Part shown: piece after piece, positions 17,748 to 25,948 of the stretch
How positions within the stretch are numbered: the stretch's first letter is position 1
How the letters are laid out: the number at the start of each line of letters is the position of its first letter
Assembly (NCBI GenBank): GCA_003058495.1
Contig: QBVC01000026.1
Coordinates: 91,884-155,883 of the forward strand
DNA from: a gamma proteobacterium symbiont of Ctena orbiculata
Lineage (GTDB): Bacteria; Pseudomonadota; Gammaproteobacteria; Chromatiales; Chromatiaceae
Direction: 5' to 3'
DNA length: 64,000 bases
The notes under the pieces: model-generated
Told to the model about the DNA's origin: nothing
Databases searched by the model: none
The model's input: only the letters and a program-made list of their open reading frames with translations
Position numbers and translations under genes: made by a program

Positions 17748-17795
17748 GCGGTTTCAGACAGATTTAGAAACTAATCATATTTTGAGGAATAGAAA

Positions 17796-19781
17796 ATGGC
17801 TGAATTCGGAAATCCGGAAGTCGTCCAAGAAGAGGTAGACATCCTCCTGATCGGCGGTGGCATGGCTTGTAGTGGTGCCGCTTATGAGATCGGACCCTGG
17901 GTGCAGGCTGCCGGTGGCGACATCAAAGTTAAGCTGGTCGACAAGGCCGCTATGGATCGGTCCGGTGCTGTGGCACAGGGCCTCTCCGCTATCAACACCT
18001 ACATCGGTTCGGAGCAGGATCCCGCCGATTACGCACGCATGGTCTCCAACGACCTGATGGGTATCACCCGCGACGACCTGGCCTACGACCTGGGCCGTCA
18101 CGTCGATGAATCCGTCCACCTGTTCGAAGAGTGGGGTCTGCCGATCTGGAAGACCGACGAGAACGGTGAGCGTCACGACGGCTCCAAGGGCATGACCCCG
18201 CTGAAGGACGGCGGCAAGCCCGTACGCTCCGGTAAGTGGCAGATCATGATCAACGGTGAGTCCTACAAGTGGATCGTCGCCGAGGCCGCGAAGAAGGCGC
18301 TGGGCATGGATAACATCCAGGAGCGTATCTTCATCGTCAAGCTGGTCAACGACAAGAACGACAGCAACCGTATCGCCGGTGCCGTTGGTTTCTCCGTGCG
18401 TGAGCACAAGCTCTATGTCTTCAAGGCAAAGGCCATCCTGTTGGCCGCCGGTGGTTGTGTAAACATCTTCCGTCCCCGCTCCGTGGGTGAGGGTCAGGGC
18501 CGTGCCTGGTACCCGGTATGGAACGCCGGTTCCACCTACGCCATGGCTGCAGAGGCCGGTGCTGAGCTGACCATGATGGAAAACCGCTTCGTACCCACCC
18601 GTTTCAAAGACGGTTACGGTCCTGTCGGTGCCTGGTTCCTGCTCTTCAAATCGAAGGCCACCAACGCCTTCGGCGAGGTCTACATGGACCGCAACAAGGA
18701 GATGCTGGACGACTATCCTCCCTATGGCCAGGCTGCGGTTCCCGCATCCTGCCTGCGTAACCACCTGATGCTCAAAGAGATGAAGGAAGGCCGCGGTCCC
18801 ATCTGGATGGACACCGTCACCGCCCTTGCCAACCTGCGTGAGACCCTGTCTCCCCGTGAGGTCAAGCATCTGGAAGCGGAAGCCTGGGAAGACTTCCTGG
18901 ATATGTGTATCGGCCAGTGCGGCATCTGGGCCGGTGAGAACATCGAGCCTGAGAAGAAGAACTCAGAGCTGATGCCCACCGAACCCTACCTGTTGGGCTC
19001 TCACTCCGGTTGCTGCGGCATCTGGACCTCCGGTCCCGATGATGTCGGCGCGCCTACCGATGAGACCGAGGCCGGCGTTCCGGATCACCTGCCCAAGGGC
19101 TGGAACTGGGGCTACCGTGGCATGACCACCGTCTCCGGTCTGTTCACCGCCGGTGACGGCGTGGGCGCTTCCGGACACAAGTTCTCTTCCGGTTCCCATG
19201 CCGAAGGCCGTATGGCCGCCAAGGCGATGGTCAAATACGTCATGGACAACAAGGACCTCAGCCCCGAGCTGGATACCGATGTTGATTCCCTGATCGAAGA
19301 GATCTACCGTCCGGTCCGCAACTACCTTGAGCACAAGGACTACAGCACCGCGATCGATGTGAATCCCAACTACATCACCCCGCGCATGCTGCAGTTCCGT
19401 CTGCAGAAGGTCATGGATGAGTACGTTGCCGGTGTTGCCACCTACTACACCACCAACGAGCACATGCTGGACCTGGCTGAGCAGAAGCTGGAGATGCTGA
19501 AGGAAGATGCGCTGAAGATGCGCGCCAAAGACCTCCACGAGCTGCTGCGTGCCTGGGAGAACTACCACCGCATCCTCACCGCTGAAGCCCACATGAAACA
19601 CATTCAGTTCCGTCAGGAGTCCCGTTATCCCGGTTTCTACTACCGCATGGATAAGAACTTCGTCGACGAAGAGAACTGGAAGTGCTTCGTGAACTCCGTC
19701 TACGATAAAGAGACCAAGACCTACAAGTGCTTCAAGCGGGCACACGTAGATATCGTAGATAAGGCTAAGCTGTTCAAGTAA
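17796..19781 (+). CDS. aprA: AprA, adenylylsulfate reductase alpha subunit (FAD)
   Basis: Catalytic flavoprotein of APS reductase. It interconverts sulfite plus AMP and APS in the cytoplasm, here probably in the oxidative direction of sulfur oxidation. The 661-residue length is typical. The FAD-binding start is ILLIGGGMACSGAAYE; GAVAQGLSAINTY, GSHSGCCGIWTSGP and GDGVGASGHKFSSGSHAEGR are family signatures around the active site. GAGGAA lies upstream of the ATG. It follows aprB and is closed by a hairpin terminator. No aprM membrane-anchor gene is adjacent; the qmo-hdr operon 9.5 kb downstream is the probable electron acceptor. Confidence 0.98.
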   Translation: MAEFGNPEVVQEEVDILLIGGGMACSGAAYEIGPWVQAAGGDIKVKLVDKAAMDRSGAVAQGLSAINTYIGSEQDPADYARMVSNDLMGITRDDLAYDLGRHVDESVHLFEEWGLPIWKTDENGERHDGSKGMTPLKDGGKPVRSGKWQIMINGESYKWIVAEAAKKALGMDNIQERIFIVKLVNDKNDSNRIAGAVGFSVREHKLYVFKAKAILLAAGGCVNIFRPRSVGEGQGRAWYPVWNAGSTYAMAAEAGAELTMMENRFVPTRFKDGYGPVGAWFLLFKSKATNAFGEVYMDRNKEMLDDYPPYGQAAVPASCLRNHLMLKEMKEGRGPIWMDTVTALANLRETLSPREVKHLEAEAWEDFLDMCIGQCGIWAGENIEPEKKNSELMPTEPYLLGSHSGCCGIWTSGPDDVGAPTDETEAGVPDHLPKGWNWGYRGMTTVSGLFTAGDGVGASGHKFSSGSHAEGRMAAKAMVKYVMDNKDLSPELDTDVDSLIEEIYRPVRNYLEHKDYSTAIDVNPNYITPRMLQFRLQKVMDEYVAGVATYYTTNEHMLDLAEQKLEMLKEDALKMRAKDLHELLRAWENYHRILTAEAHMKHIQFRQESRYPGFYYRMDKNFVDEENWKCFVNSVYDKETKTYKCFKRAHVDIVDKAKLFK

Positions 19782-19808
19782 TCCTTGACCGCCTAGTGAC
19801 TTAGGAAG

Positions 19809-19838
19809 GTCCGGGTACCGCAAGGTGCCCGGACTTTT
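19809..19838 (+). terminator. Rho-independent terminator of aprBA
   Basis: An 11-base stem (GTCCGGGTACC and GGTGCCCGGAC, with one G-U pair) around GCAA is followed by TTTT. It starts 28 bases after the aprA stop. Confidence 0.85.
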
Positions 19839-19961
19839 CCGTCTTTAAAGCATGCCGTTTGTGCGGTTTTTAAATGAACACGGGCGTATGGCTATACTCT
19901 ATATGCTGTGCCCATTTGCAAATTGTTAACCACAGGCCGATCCCTATATCGGAGACAGACC

Positions 19962-20852
19962 ATGAGCGAAAAATTCGATATTCCCTTCAAGAGCAGTTTC
20001 GTCCCCTCGGTGCTCGAGCCGGGCGCCAGGATCAAGTTCAACTGCCACAAGGGGATCTCCTGTTTCAACGCCTGCTGTAAACATGCCGACATCCAGCTGA
20101 CGCCCTACGACATCCTGCGCCTGAAGGATAACCTGGGCGTCAGCGTCACCGACTTTCTGAAGAACCATACCGTCCCCTTTGAGATGGACAAGGATGGACT
20201 GCCCGGGGTGAAGCTGCGTACCGACAACGAGGGCGCCTGCCTGTTTGTCGACGAGGAGGGCTGCAGCGTCTACAAGGACCGTCCCACGGCCTGCCGCTAC
20301 TACCCCATCGGCCACATGGCGATGCGCGAGGCGGGGGCCAGCGACGACGAGGCGCGCTATTTCCTGATCCAGGAGGATCACTGCAAGGGACACGAAGAGG
20401 AGCGGGAGATCAGCGTGGACGACTACCGCAAGGAGCAGGAGGTCGAGGCCTACGATCAGATCAACCGGGAATGGCTGCAGCTGATGCTGAAGAAGAAATC
20501 GGCCGGCCCGACCATCGGCCGCCCCTCGGATACCAGCCTGCAGTTCTTTTTCATGTGCTCCTATGATACCGATCGCCTGCGCCGCTTCGTCCTGAGCGAC
20601 TCCTTCAAGGCCTCATATGATATGGATGACTCCTTTTACGAGACCATGGAAAAAGAGGATCTCGCACTGATGCAGTTCGGCGTCCGGCTGCTGAAACAGG
20701 TGCTGTTCGGCGATGTCACCATTCCGGTCAAGGAGAATGCCGCGGAGCAACGTGTAGAGGAGCGCAAAGAGATCCTGGAGATGCGCAGAAAGGCGGAGGC
20801 GGAGCTCCATCAGCAGAAGCAGGAGCAGCAGATGAAGGATGCCATGTCCTGA
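19962..20852 (+). CDS. YkgJ-type cysteine-cluster protein
   Basis: A 296-residue soluble protein with the YkgJ (zinc/iron-chelating) domain. Cysteines cluster in FNCHKGISCFNACCKHADIQ and in CSVYKDRPTACRYYP, separated by CLFVDEEGC, the usual spacing for this metal-binding family. The C-terminal 90 residues are charged and end in a Glu/Gln-rich helix. GGAGA precedes the ATG at 19962. Its place right after aprBA suggests a link to metal centres or sulfur enzymes, but no function is proven for the family. Confidence 0.82.
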   Translation: MSEKFDIPFKSSFVPSVLEPGARIKFNCHKGISCFNACCKHADIQLTPYDILRLKDNLGVSVTDFLKNHTVPFEMDKDGLPGVKLRTDNEGACLFVDEEGCSVYKDRPTACRYYPIGHMAMREAGASDDEARYFLIQEDHCKGHEEEREISVDDYRKEQEVEAYDQINREWLQLMLKKKSAGPTIGRPSDTSLQFFFMCSYDTDRLRRFVLSDSFKASYDMDDSFYETMEKEDLALMQFGVRLLKQVLFGDVTIPVKENAAEQRVEERKEILEMRRKAEAELHQQKQEQQMKDAMS

Positions 20853-20867
20853 TTTGTTTAAGAATCG

Positions 20868-21201
20868 AGTCCGCAAATGAACGCCAATAAACGCAAATCA
20901 TTTTGTTTTCGTTCCCACGCTTCTGTGTGGGAATAAGTCAAGGATTGGTGTTGCGTTGATTGATTGGTGGGGTAGTGTCCCACCCCGCAGCTATCGTATC
21001 AAAATAGCAGACCGGAGGTGGCTGGCGTAGCGCTTTCGCTGCAGCGGCAGGGATGCCGCGGTAGCCCCGTCAGAACAAGGACGTGCTGTTGGGGCGGCGG
21101 AGAAAGCGCTACGCCAGCCACCGTGACTTTCCCTGGTTCGTACCAAGAACACCGGAATGAGAAAAACGGCCTTTGCGATTATTGGCGTTCATTTGCGGAC
21201 T
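20868..21201. mobile_element. Islet C: 334-bp inverted-repeat-bounded noncoding insert
   Basis: The repeat at 20868-20898 (AGTCCGCAAATGAACGC start) is mirrored at 21172-21201. The interior carries a GTTCCCACGC palindrome at 20911-20933 and a large inverted repeat at 21017-21121. The loop segment at 21038-21100 is a diverged copy of sequence found twice in islet E. I see no coding gene. It lies between the YkgJ-type gene and the convergent pterin dehydratase gene. Confidence 0.6.
21017..21121. repeat. Large hairpin with perfect 21-bp arms
   Basis: GGTGGCTGGCGTAGCGCTTTC at 21017-21037 (written here only to name its 21-base arm by position) is matched exactly by its reverse complement at 21101-21121. 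The 63-base loop holds the GCAGCGGCAGGGATGCCGCG segment related to 60775-60852 and 61106-61183. Confidence 0.8.
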
Positions 21202-21210
21202 TTCTTTCTT

Positions 21211-21552
21211 TTACCCGCCATACAGCCGGTCGGTCTTCGCCGCCATGATGAAATCGTTGCGGTGGAGCCCCTTTATCTTGTGTGACCACCAGGTGACGGT
21301 GGTCTTGCCCCACTCCGTGAGCAGGGCGGGGTGGTGCCCCTCATCCTCGGCAAGCGCACCGACCCTGTTGGTGAACGCCAGGCTCTCGACGAAGTTCTTG
21401 AACGGGTAGATCTTCTCCAGCTGCATGATGCCGTCGCGCACCTCGATGTTCCAGTCGGGGATGATACGTATCAGCTCGGCAAGCTCATCATCGCTGACTT
21501 TTGGCGCATCAGCGCGACAGGCCTCACACTTTTCTTCGGTCAGTGCTGCCAT
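21211..21552 (-). CDS. phhB: Pterin-4a-carbinolamine dehydratase
   Basis: A 113-residue protein of the PCD/DCoH family, which dehydrates 4a-hydroxytetrahydrobiopterin. The signature [20 protein letters not shown] contains the catalytic His pair, and [18 protein letters not shown] follows. I chose the ATG at 21552 with GAGAGGA upstream; earlier in-frame codons add unrelated sequence. No phenylalanine hydroxylase gene is nearby, so the pterin substrate or a molybdopterin-linked role is open. Its 3' end lies ten bases from an islet boundary repeat. Confidence 0.93.
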   Translation of the reverse strand: MAALTEEKCEACRADAPKVSDDELAELIRIIPDWNIEVRDGIMQLEKIYPFKNFVESLAFTNRVGALAEDEGHHPALLTEWGKTTVTWWSHKIKGLHRNDFIMAAKTDRLYGG

Positions 21553-21714
21553 ATGGGTATTTCCTCTCTTCCAATATCTCGGATATAGTAGGCTTAGGTG
21601 GGCGTTCGATACTTCGTATGGATCTCCACACACAGGGATTATCATTCAGATTGCCGTGATAGCATACACAGAATCAATAGGGGAAAGCGGCACTTCGGTG
21701 CGGCCTCAAGATCA

Positions 21715-23109
21715 GTGACTAAACGCGCGCTCATTGTTGATGATTCGAAGACCGCCCGGCAGGTCCTGTCGGGTAAACTCTCCAATTACGGTATCTCCGT
21801 GGTGGCGCTGGAGTCGGCAGCAGCGGCAATCGACTATCTCTATGAAAATGCGCCGGACGCCATCTTCCTGGATTACGAGATGCCGGGCATGGACGGCTTC
21901 CAGGCATTGAAGGTTATCAAGTCCAATCCCCATACCGCCGTGATACCTGTCATGATGTACACCTCGAAGGCGGGCGGATTGGAGGTTAGTCAGGCGAGGG
22001 CGCTGGGCGCGGTCGGCGTTTTGCCGAAACAGCTGGAGGCGCAGGACCTCGAGGATGTGCTCCACTCGCTGCACCTGATGCCTGACCAGGAATCCCTGGT
22101 GCACGGTTTCGAGGATAGCGAGCTGGATGGGGTCACCCCGATCCGCCGCCAGACCAATATCCACTCCATCCATGAGCACGAGCGCCGCAAGTCCGCGCCG
22201 GTCGGGCCGATCAGTCTGCCCCTGGATGATTTTCAGGGTTCCCTTTCGGCAGGCGCGGACTCATTGAAGCGCTTCATTCGCAAGGAGCAGTATCAGAGCG
22301 AGAATCGCCTGCAGGAGAAGCTGGAGAAACACTTTGCCGAGACCCAGAGCGAGCTGTATGAACTCGAGGCCATGCAGGAGGCCTCGCGGTCCCAGGCCAG
22401 GCGGGCGGCGCTTCTGGGCATATTGAGCCTGTTCATACTCTTTATCGGCTTTGCCTTCATCTACTATTTTCTCGTGCTCTCACCAACACGGCAGAACACC
22501 GCTGCAACGTTTGAAGATGGCAGCGAGGAGCTGTTGCAGTTGATCGGCATCCAAGGCGAGAAGTTGGAGCTGTTGTCGCAGAAAATCGATGAAGCCGGGT
22601 ATGGCGACGAGGCCAACGCGGTTGCGCTATTGCCGCTCAAGCTGATCGAATGGGCCGCGAATCAGGGCACAGAGTTTGCCTATGGCGAAAGACCGTTCAA
22701 TGACCAGCGGGCGTTGTGGCTGTCGGAACTGGTGGATCAGCTCAAGGAGGCGGGGTTTCGCGGTACCATCGAATTGCGTGCCTCCCACGGTAACTTCTGT
22801 CTGCAGAAGAATCCCGACGACGAACTGATTCTGGCCAAGGAGGGGCTGGCTGTCGGCGACTGCCTGTTTGCCGCAGATCACCGTGGCAGCAACGATTGGC
22901 TGAATGATCAATCCGTCGCCTTTGCCAACTACATAAACGTGGAGCTGGCAAGAAGCGGCGGCGAACTGGAGATTCTGCTCTTCAGCAGCGGCTACAACGA
23001 TCCCGTCATACCCTATCCATCGATCTACGAAGTGAAGACGGTAGCGGAGTGGAACCGGATCGCGGCGCAGAATCAGCGGGTGAGAGTCAGTCTATACAAC
23101 ACCCCCTGA
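21715..23109 (+). CDS. Membrane-anchored CheY-like receiver protein with C-terminal extracytoplasmic domain
   Basis: A 464-residue protein. Residues 1-120 form a receiver with acidic pocket VDD, phosphoacceptor Asp53 (FLDYEMPGMDG) and the usual Lys near VLPK. Residues 120-230 form a linker ending in a coiled coil rich in Glu and Arg. One membrane helix (AALLGILSLFILFIGFAFIY) spans about 230-255. The last 200 residues should face the periplasm and look OmpA/peptidoglycan-like only faintly; I cannot name that domain. The start is the GTG at 21715, just before the receiver; no strong ribosome site is visible and an upstream start is possible. A receiver coupled to a periplasmic domain is unusual. 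Confidence 0.75.
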   Translation: MTKRALIVDDSKTARQVLSGKLSNYGISVVALESAAAAIDYLYENAPDAIFLDYEMPGMDGFQALKVIKSNPHTAVIPVMMYTSKAGGLEVSQARALGAVGVLPKQLEAQDLEDVLHSLHLMPDQESLVHGFEDSELDGVTPIRRQTNIHSIHEHERRKSAPVGPISLPLDDFQGSLSAGADSLKRFIRKEQYQSENRLQEKLEKHFAETQSELYELEAMQEASRSQARRAALLGILSLFILFIGFAFIYYFLVLSPTRQNTAATFEDGSEELLQLIGIQGEKLELLSQKIDEAGYGDEANAVALLPLKLIEWAANQGTEFAYGERPFNDQRALWLSELVDQLKEAGFRGTIELRASHGNFCLQKNPDDELILAKEGLAVGDCLFAADHRGSNDWLNDQSVAFANYINVELARSGGELEILLFSSGYNDPVIPYPSIYEVKTVAEWNRIAAQNQRVRVSLYNTP

Positions 23110-23228
23110 CCTTGTATTCACTGCCCGCCCATACCGGGTCGATACACCGTTGCTGGGACTATTCCTGACTTGGTCCGAGTGTCACTGCAGCGATCTTCTA
23201 TGACCCAGGCCGGTGGCGCGGAATTTGA

Positions 23229-24692
23229 TTAGGCGGTGACGGTCCGGCTGGAGGCCCAGCTTCGTAAACGGGCGATCTTCTCGGCCATCAACACCGAAAG
23301 CGGCCTGGTCTGTTCGATCTCGCCAAGGATATGCGCGGTATCGAGGGGCTCCTTGGACGCATGGGACGCGTAGAGGGCTGAGACAATCGCCTGTTCTATC
23401 TCGGCGCCGGAGAAACCCTCGCTGGATTGCTGTAATCTTTGTATATCGAAGGCGGCGGGATCCTGCTCGCGCTTGCCGAGGTGGATATGGAAGATCGCCT
23501 CCCGTACCTCGGCGTCCGGAAGATCGACGAAGAAGACCTCGTCGAATCGCCCCTTGCGCAGCAGCTCGGGTGGCAGCATCTCGATATCGTTGGCGGTGGC
23601 CACCAGAAAGACCCGGGAGTCGCGCTCCGCCATCCAGGTAAGCAGGGTGCCTAGGATGCGCTTCGAGGGACCGCCGTCATCGTCCGTGGCGAGTCCCTTC
23701 TCGATCTCGTCGATCCAGAGTACGCAGGGCGCCATCGACTCGGCTGTCTTCAGGGAGGCGCGCAGATTGCGTTCGGTTTCACCATAGTACTTGTTGTAGA
23801 GGGTGGCGAAGTCGAGGCGCAGCAGGGGCAGGTGCCAACTGCCGGCGACCGATTTCGCCGCCAGGCTCTTGCCGCCGCCCTGTACGCCCAGCAGGAGTAT
23901 CCCCTTGGGCAGGTCGAGTCCGCGCGGAGGTCGATCGGCGACAAAGATCCTGCGGCGCTGCTCCAGCCAGCGTTTCAGGTTGGCAAGTCCGGCCACCTGA
24001 CTGAATTTCGCGCTGTCGAGTTCGAGGGAGAGTACCCCGGTATTGTCGAGCAGGCGGTATTTCGTCTTCGCCAGCTCGTCGAGGTCGGTCTCGGTGAGCA
24101 TGCCGTCGTCATAGATGGCGTTGCGGATCAGCTGCCTGGCGTCCTTCAGGCTGAGGCCGGAGAGATTGCCCAGCATGGGCTCGATCACTTCGCGGCTTGC
24201 CTTGACGTTGCGGTTGTTCCTGCGTCCCCAATCCCGGATCTCTGCCTGGAGCAGGTTTTTCAAGGCGTTGCGATCGGGCAGTGACAGCTCGAACCTGGCT
24301 GCAAGGGATCGCAGCTCGTCAGGTATCTCCGCGTTGTGACTGACCAGGACGAGGGTCTGTGACGGACTGCCAAGGGCGATCTCCTTGAGTTGGCGCAGGG
24401 TCAGGGGATCGTCCAGCCAGTGGTGGACATCCATCAGCATGTAGATGGCCGGCGCGGTGCGGCCGGCAAGTTCAGCGAGAATCCTGGAGGGCTCTTTGAT
24501 CGCCAGGTGGCTGGTCTGATTGGTATGCAGATTGGTCAGCCCGCTGGCCACGGTCCAACGCAGCAACTGACGTCCCAGTTGGTTGGCGAGGCGTTCGAAG
24601 AGGGTTTCGACCTGCTTTTCATCATCGCTTTCGATGAAGAGTATGGAGGTGCCGGATGTGATGATGAGTTCGAGGTCTTGGAGGTCGCTCAT
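23229..24692 (-). CDS. Ycf46-like AAA+ ATPase
   Basis: A 487-residue protein with a degenerate N-terminal AAA-like region (residues 1-200, no P-loop) and a canonical AAA+ module. The P-loop is GVQGGGKSLAAK, Walker B is CVLWIDEIEKGL, and sensor/arginine-finger segments such as VFLVATANDIEMLPPELLRK follow. This layout is that of Ycf46, tied in cyanobacteria to inorganic carbon use; in proteobacteria the role is unknown. Carbon fixation is also suggested by cbbQ/cbbO in this window, but a link is only suggestive. It is monocistronic and convergent with the receiver gene. Confidence 0.85.
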   Translation of the reverse strand: MSDLQDLELIITSGTSILFIESDDEKQVETLFERLANQLGRQLLRWTVASGLTNLHTNQTSHLAIKEPSRILAELAGRTAPAIYMLMDVHHWLDDPLTLRQLKEIALGSPSQTLVLVSHNAEIPDELRSLAARFELSLPDRNALKNLLQAEIRDWGRRNNRNVKASREVIEPMLGNLSGLSLKDARQLIRNAIYDDGMLTETDLDELAKTKYRLLDNTGVLSLELDSAKFSQVAGLANLKRWLEQRRRIFVADRPPRGLDLPKGILLLGVQGGGKSLAAKSVAGSWHLPLLRLDFATLYNKYYGETERNLRASLKTAESMAPCVLWIDEIEKGLATDDDGGPSKRILGTLLTWMAERDSRVFLVATANDIEMLPPELLRKGRFDEVFFVDLPDAEVREAIFHIHLGKREQDPAAFDIQRLQQSSEGFSGAEIEQAIVSALYASHASKEPLDTAHILGEIEQTRPLSVLMAEKIARLRSWASSRTVTA

Positions 24693-24775
24693 TCCGTCTG
24701 CGAATGGTCTATTGCCTGAATCTGCTGTCTGTCATGCTATATGTTAGTCATCGTGGGTTCAACCTTGACGCCTGA

Positions 24776-25318
24776 TTATCGGTTTATGACATTGATGATC
24801 TTGTCCGTATAATTTTCGACATTGCTGGAACAGTTGATTTCAGCGCCTCGGCTTCTGTTGATGATAGTGTTATTGTGCTCGTCATATATGACATCGATCC
24901 CATCCAGGCTGGCTTTTGCAGATATATGTTGTACTAGATAGCTGAGAAGATAGCGATTGTAAGAGGATGTCGCCGCTTTCAAATCTTTCTCCAACTCGGA
25001 CTTTTGTCGGAATAAAACCTTATCTAAAGTCGCCAGCTCACTTGCGAGCCCCTGCTTGGATGATTTTGAAAGCGCAGGCTCGGAATGGAGTCTAGATTCC
25101 AGTTGTTGCTTTTTCTCGATCGTTGCGCGTATGCGATCTCTCTTGGGTTTGAGTTGTTGCGCTATTTTTTGCTTCGCGGCTGCGACTTCGCTGGAGCGTG
25201 ACGCAATGACCTGTATGTCGACGACAGCACAAGTCTGCTGTGCTGAAATTGTGCTTTCTTGTGAACTGCATGCTGATAGCAGGAGAGCAGCGCACAGCAA
25301 AACGGCTTTATTGTTCAT
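24776..25318 (-). CDS. Skp/OmpH-like lipoprotein
   Basis: A 180-residue predicted lipoprotein (lipobox LSAC, Cys17). After the Cys comes CAVVDIQVIASRSSEVAAAK, like the start of Skp/OmpH chaperones, then a long charged helical stretch typical of the Skp arms. A Cys-containing tail (INCSSNVENY) is unusual. An envelope chaperone-like role is inferred. The gene is AT-richer than the region before it and lies at the edge of a 630-base gap. Confidence 0.65.
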   Translation of the reverse strand: MNNKAVLLCAALLLSACSSQESTISAQQTCAVVDIQVIASRSSEVAAAKQKIAQQLKPKRDRIRATIEKKQQLESRLHSEPALSKSSKQGLASELATLDKVLFRQKSELEKDLKAATSSYNRYLLSYLVQHISAKASLDGIDVIYDEHNNTIINRSRGAEINCSSNVENYTDKIINVINR

Positions 25319-25948
25319 TGTAGTGGTTCAATCCTTTGTCCAATTTGGCAGGGTTGATAAATTTATCTCATCAGATATTGATGTACATAGAATATTTTAT
25401 CGTACCCGGGACTTATAACATGACCGGACTCGAGTCCGTTCAAAGAAGTAATGTTTAAAATGATTCTAATTTTCAATCCAACATGGTGTAAAGGCCGTAT
25501 TTGTTGGTTGATTGCCGTGCAAGTGGAAAGGAAACAGATCTGATCTCGAGATGGATCTGTGATTTCAGGCTTGGCAGTTAAATATTGGAATTGGTCGCTG
25601 GCGGGATTTAAATGACTATCTGGAGCTTGAGCATGTATAGAAGTTAGACAGTGACATGGTATTGGCATGGTCTGGTGGCGGTGTTAGTTCGGTGATGGAA
25701 ATAAACACTTAATTATTGATAGGGTTGGCCGTTAGTGTTATCTAAATGGGGAACCTGAACCTCGTCAATTCAGGCGATCGACTTTGGCTGTGTCGATTGG
25801 TTGTATGTTCGGCTGGATAGGATATTTAGGAATAGTTGGTTAGCGGAACGCTGCCAAATCTTGACCTTGTGAGAGAGGTTTGACACGTAGCTTGCCGCTG
25901 TTGTTGGAAGTTTATTAGGAACAATTTCAGATAGACCGGGATTGATCT
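25319..25948. other. 630-base AT-rich intergenic region
   Basis: No gene, RNA or repeat could be supported here. The sequence is visibly AT-richer than average for the window and lies between two divergent genes, so it must hold at least their promoters. Short open frames inside have no ribosome site or recognisable product. Confidence 0.4.
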
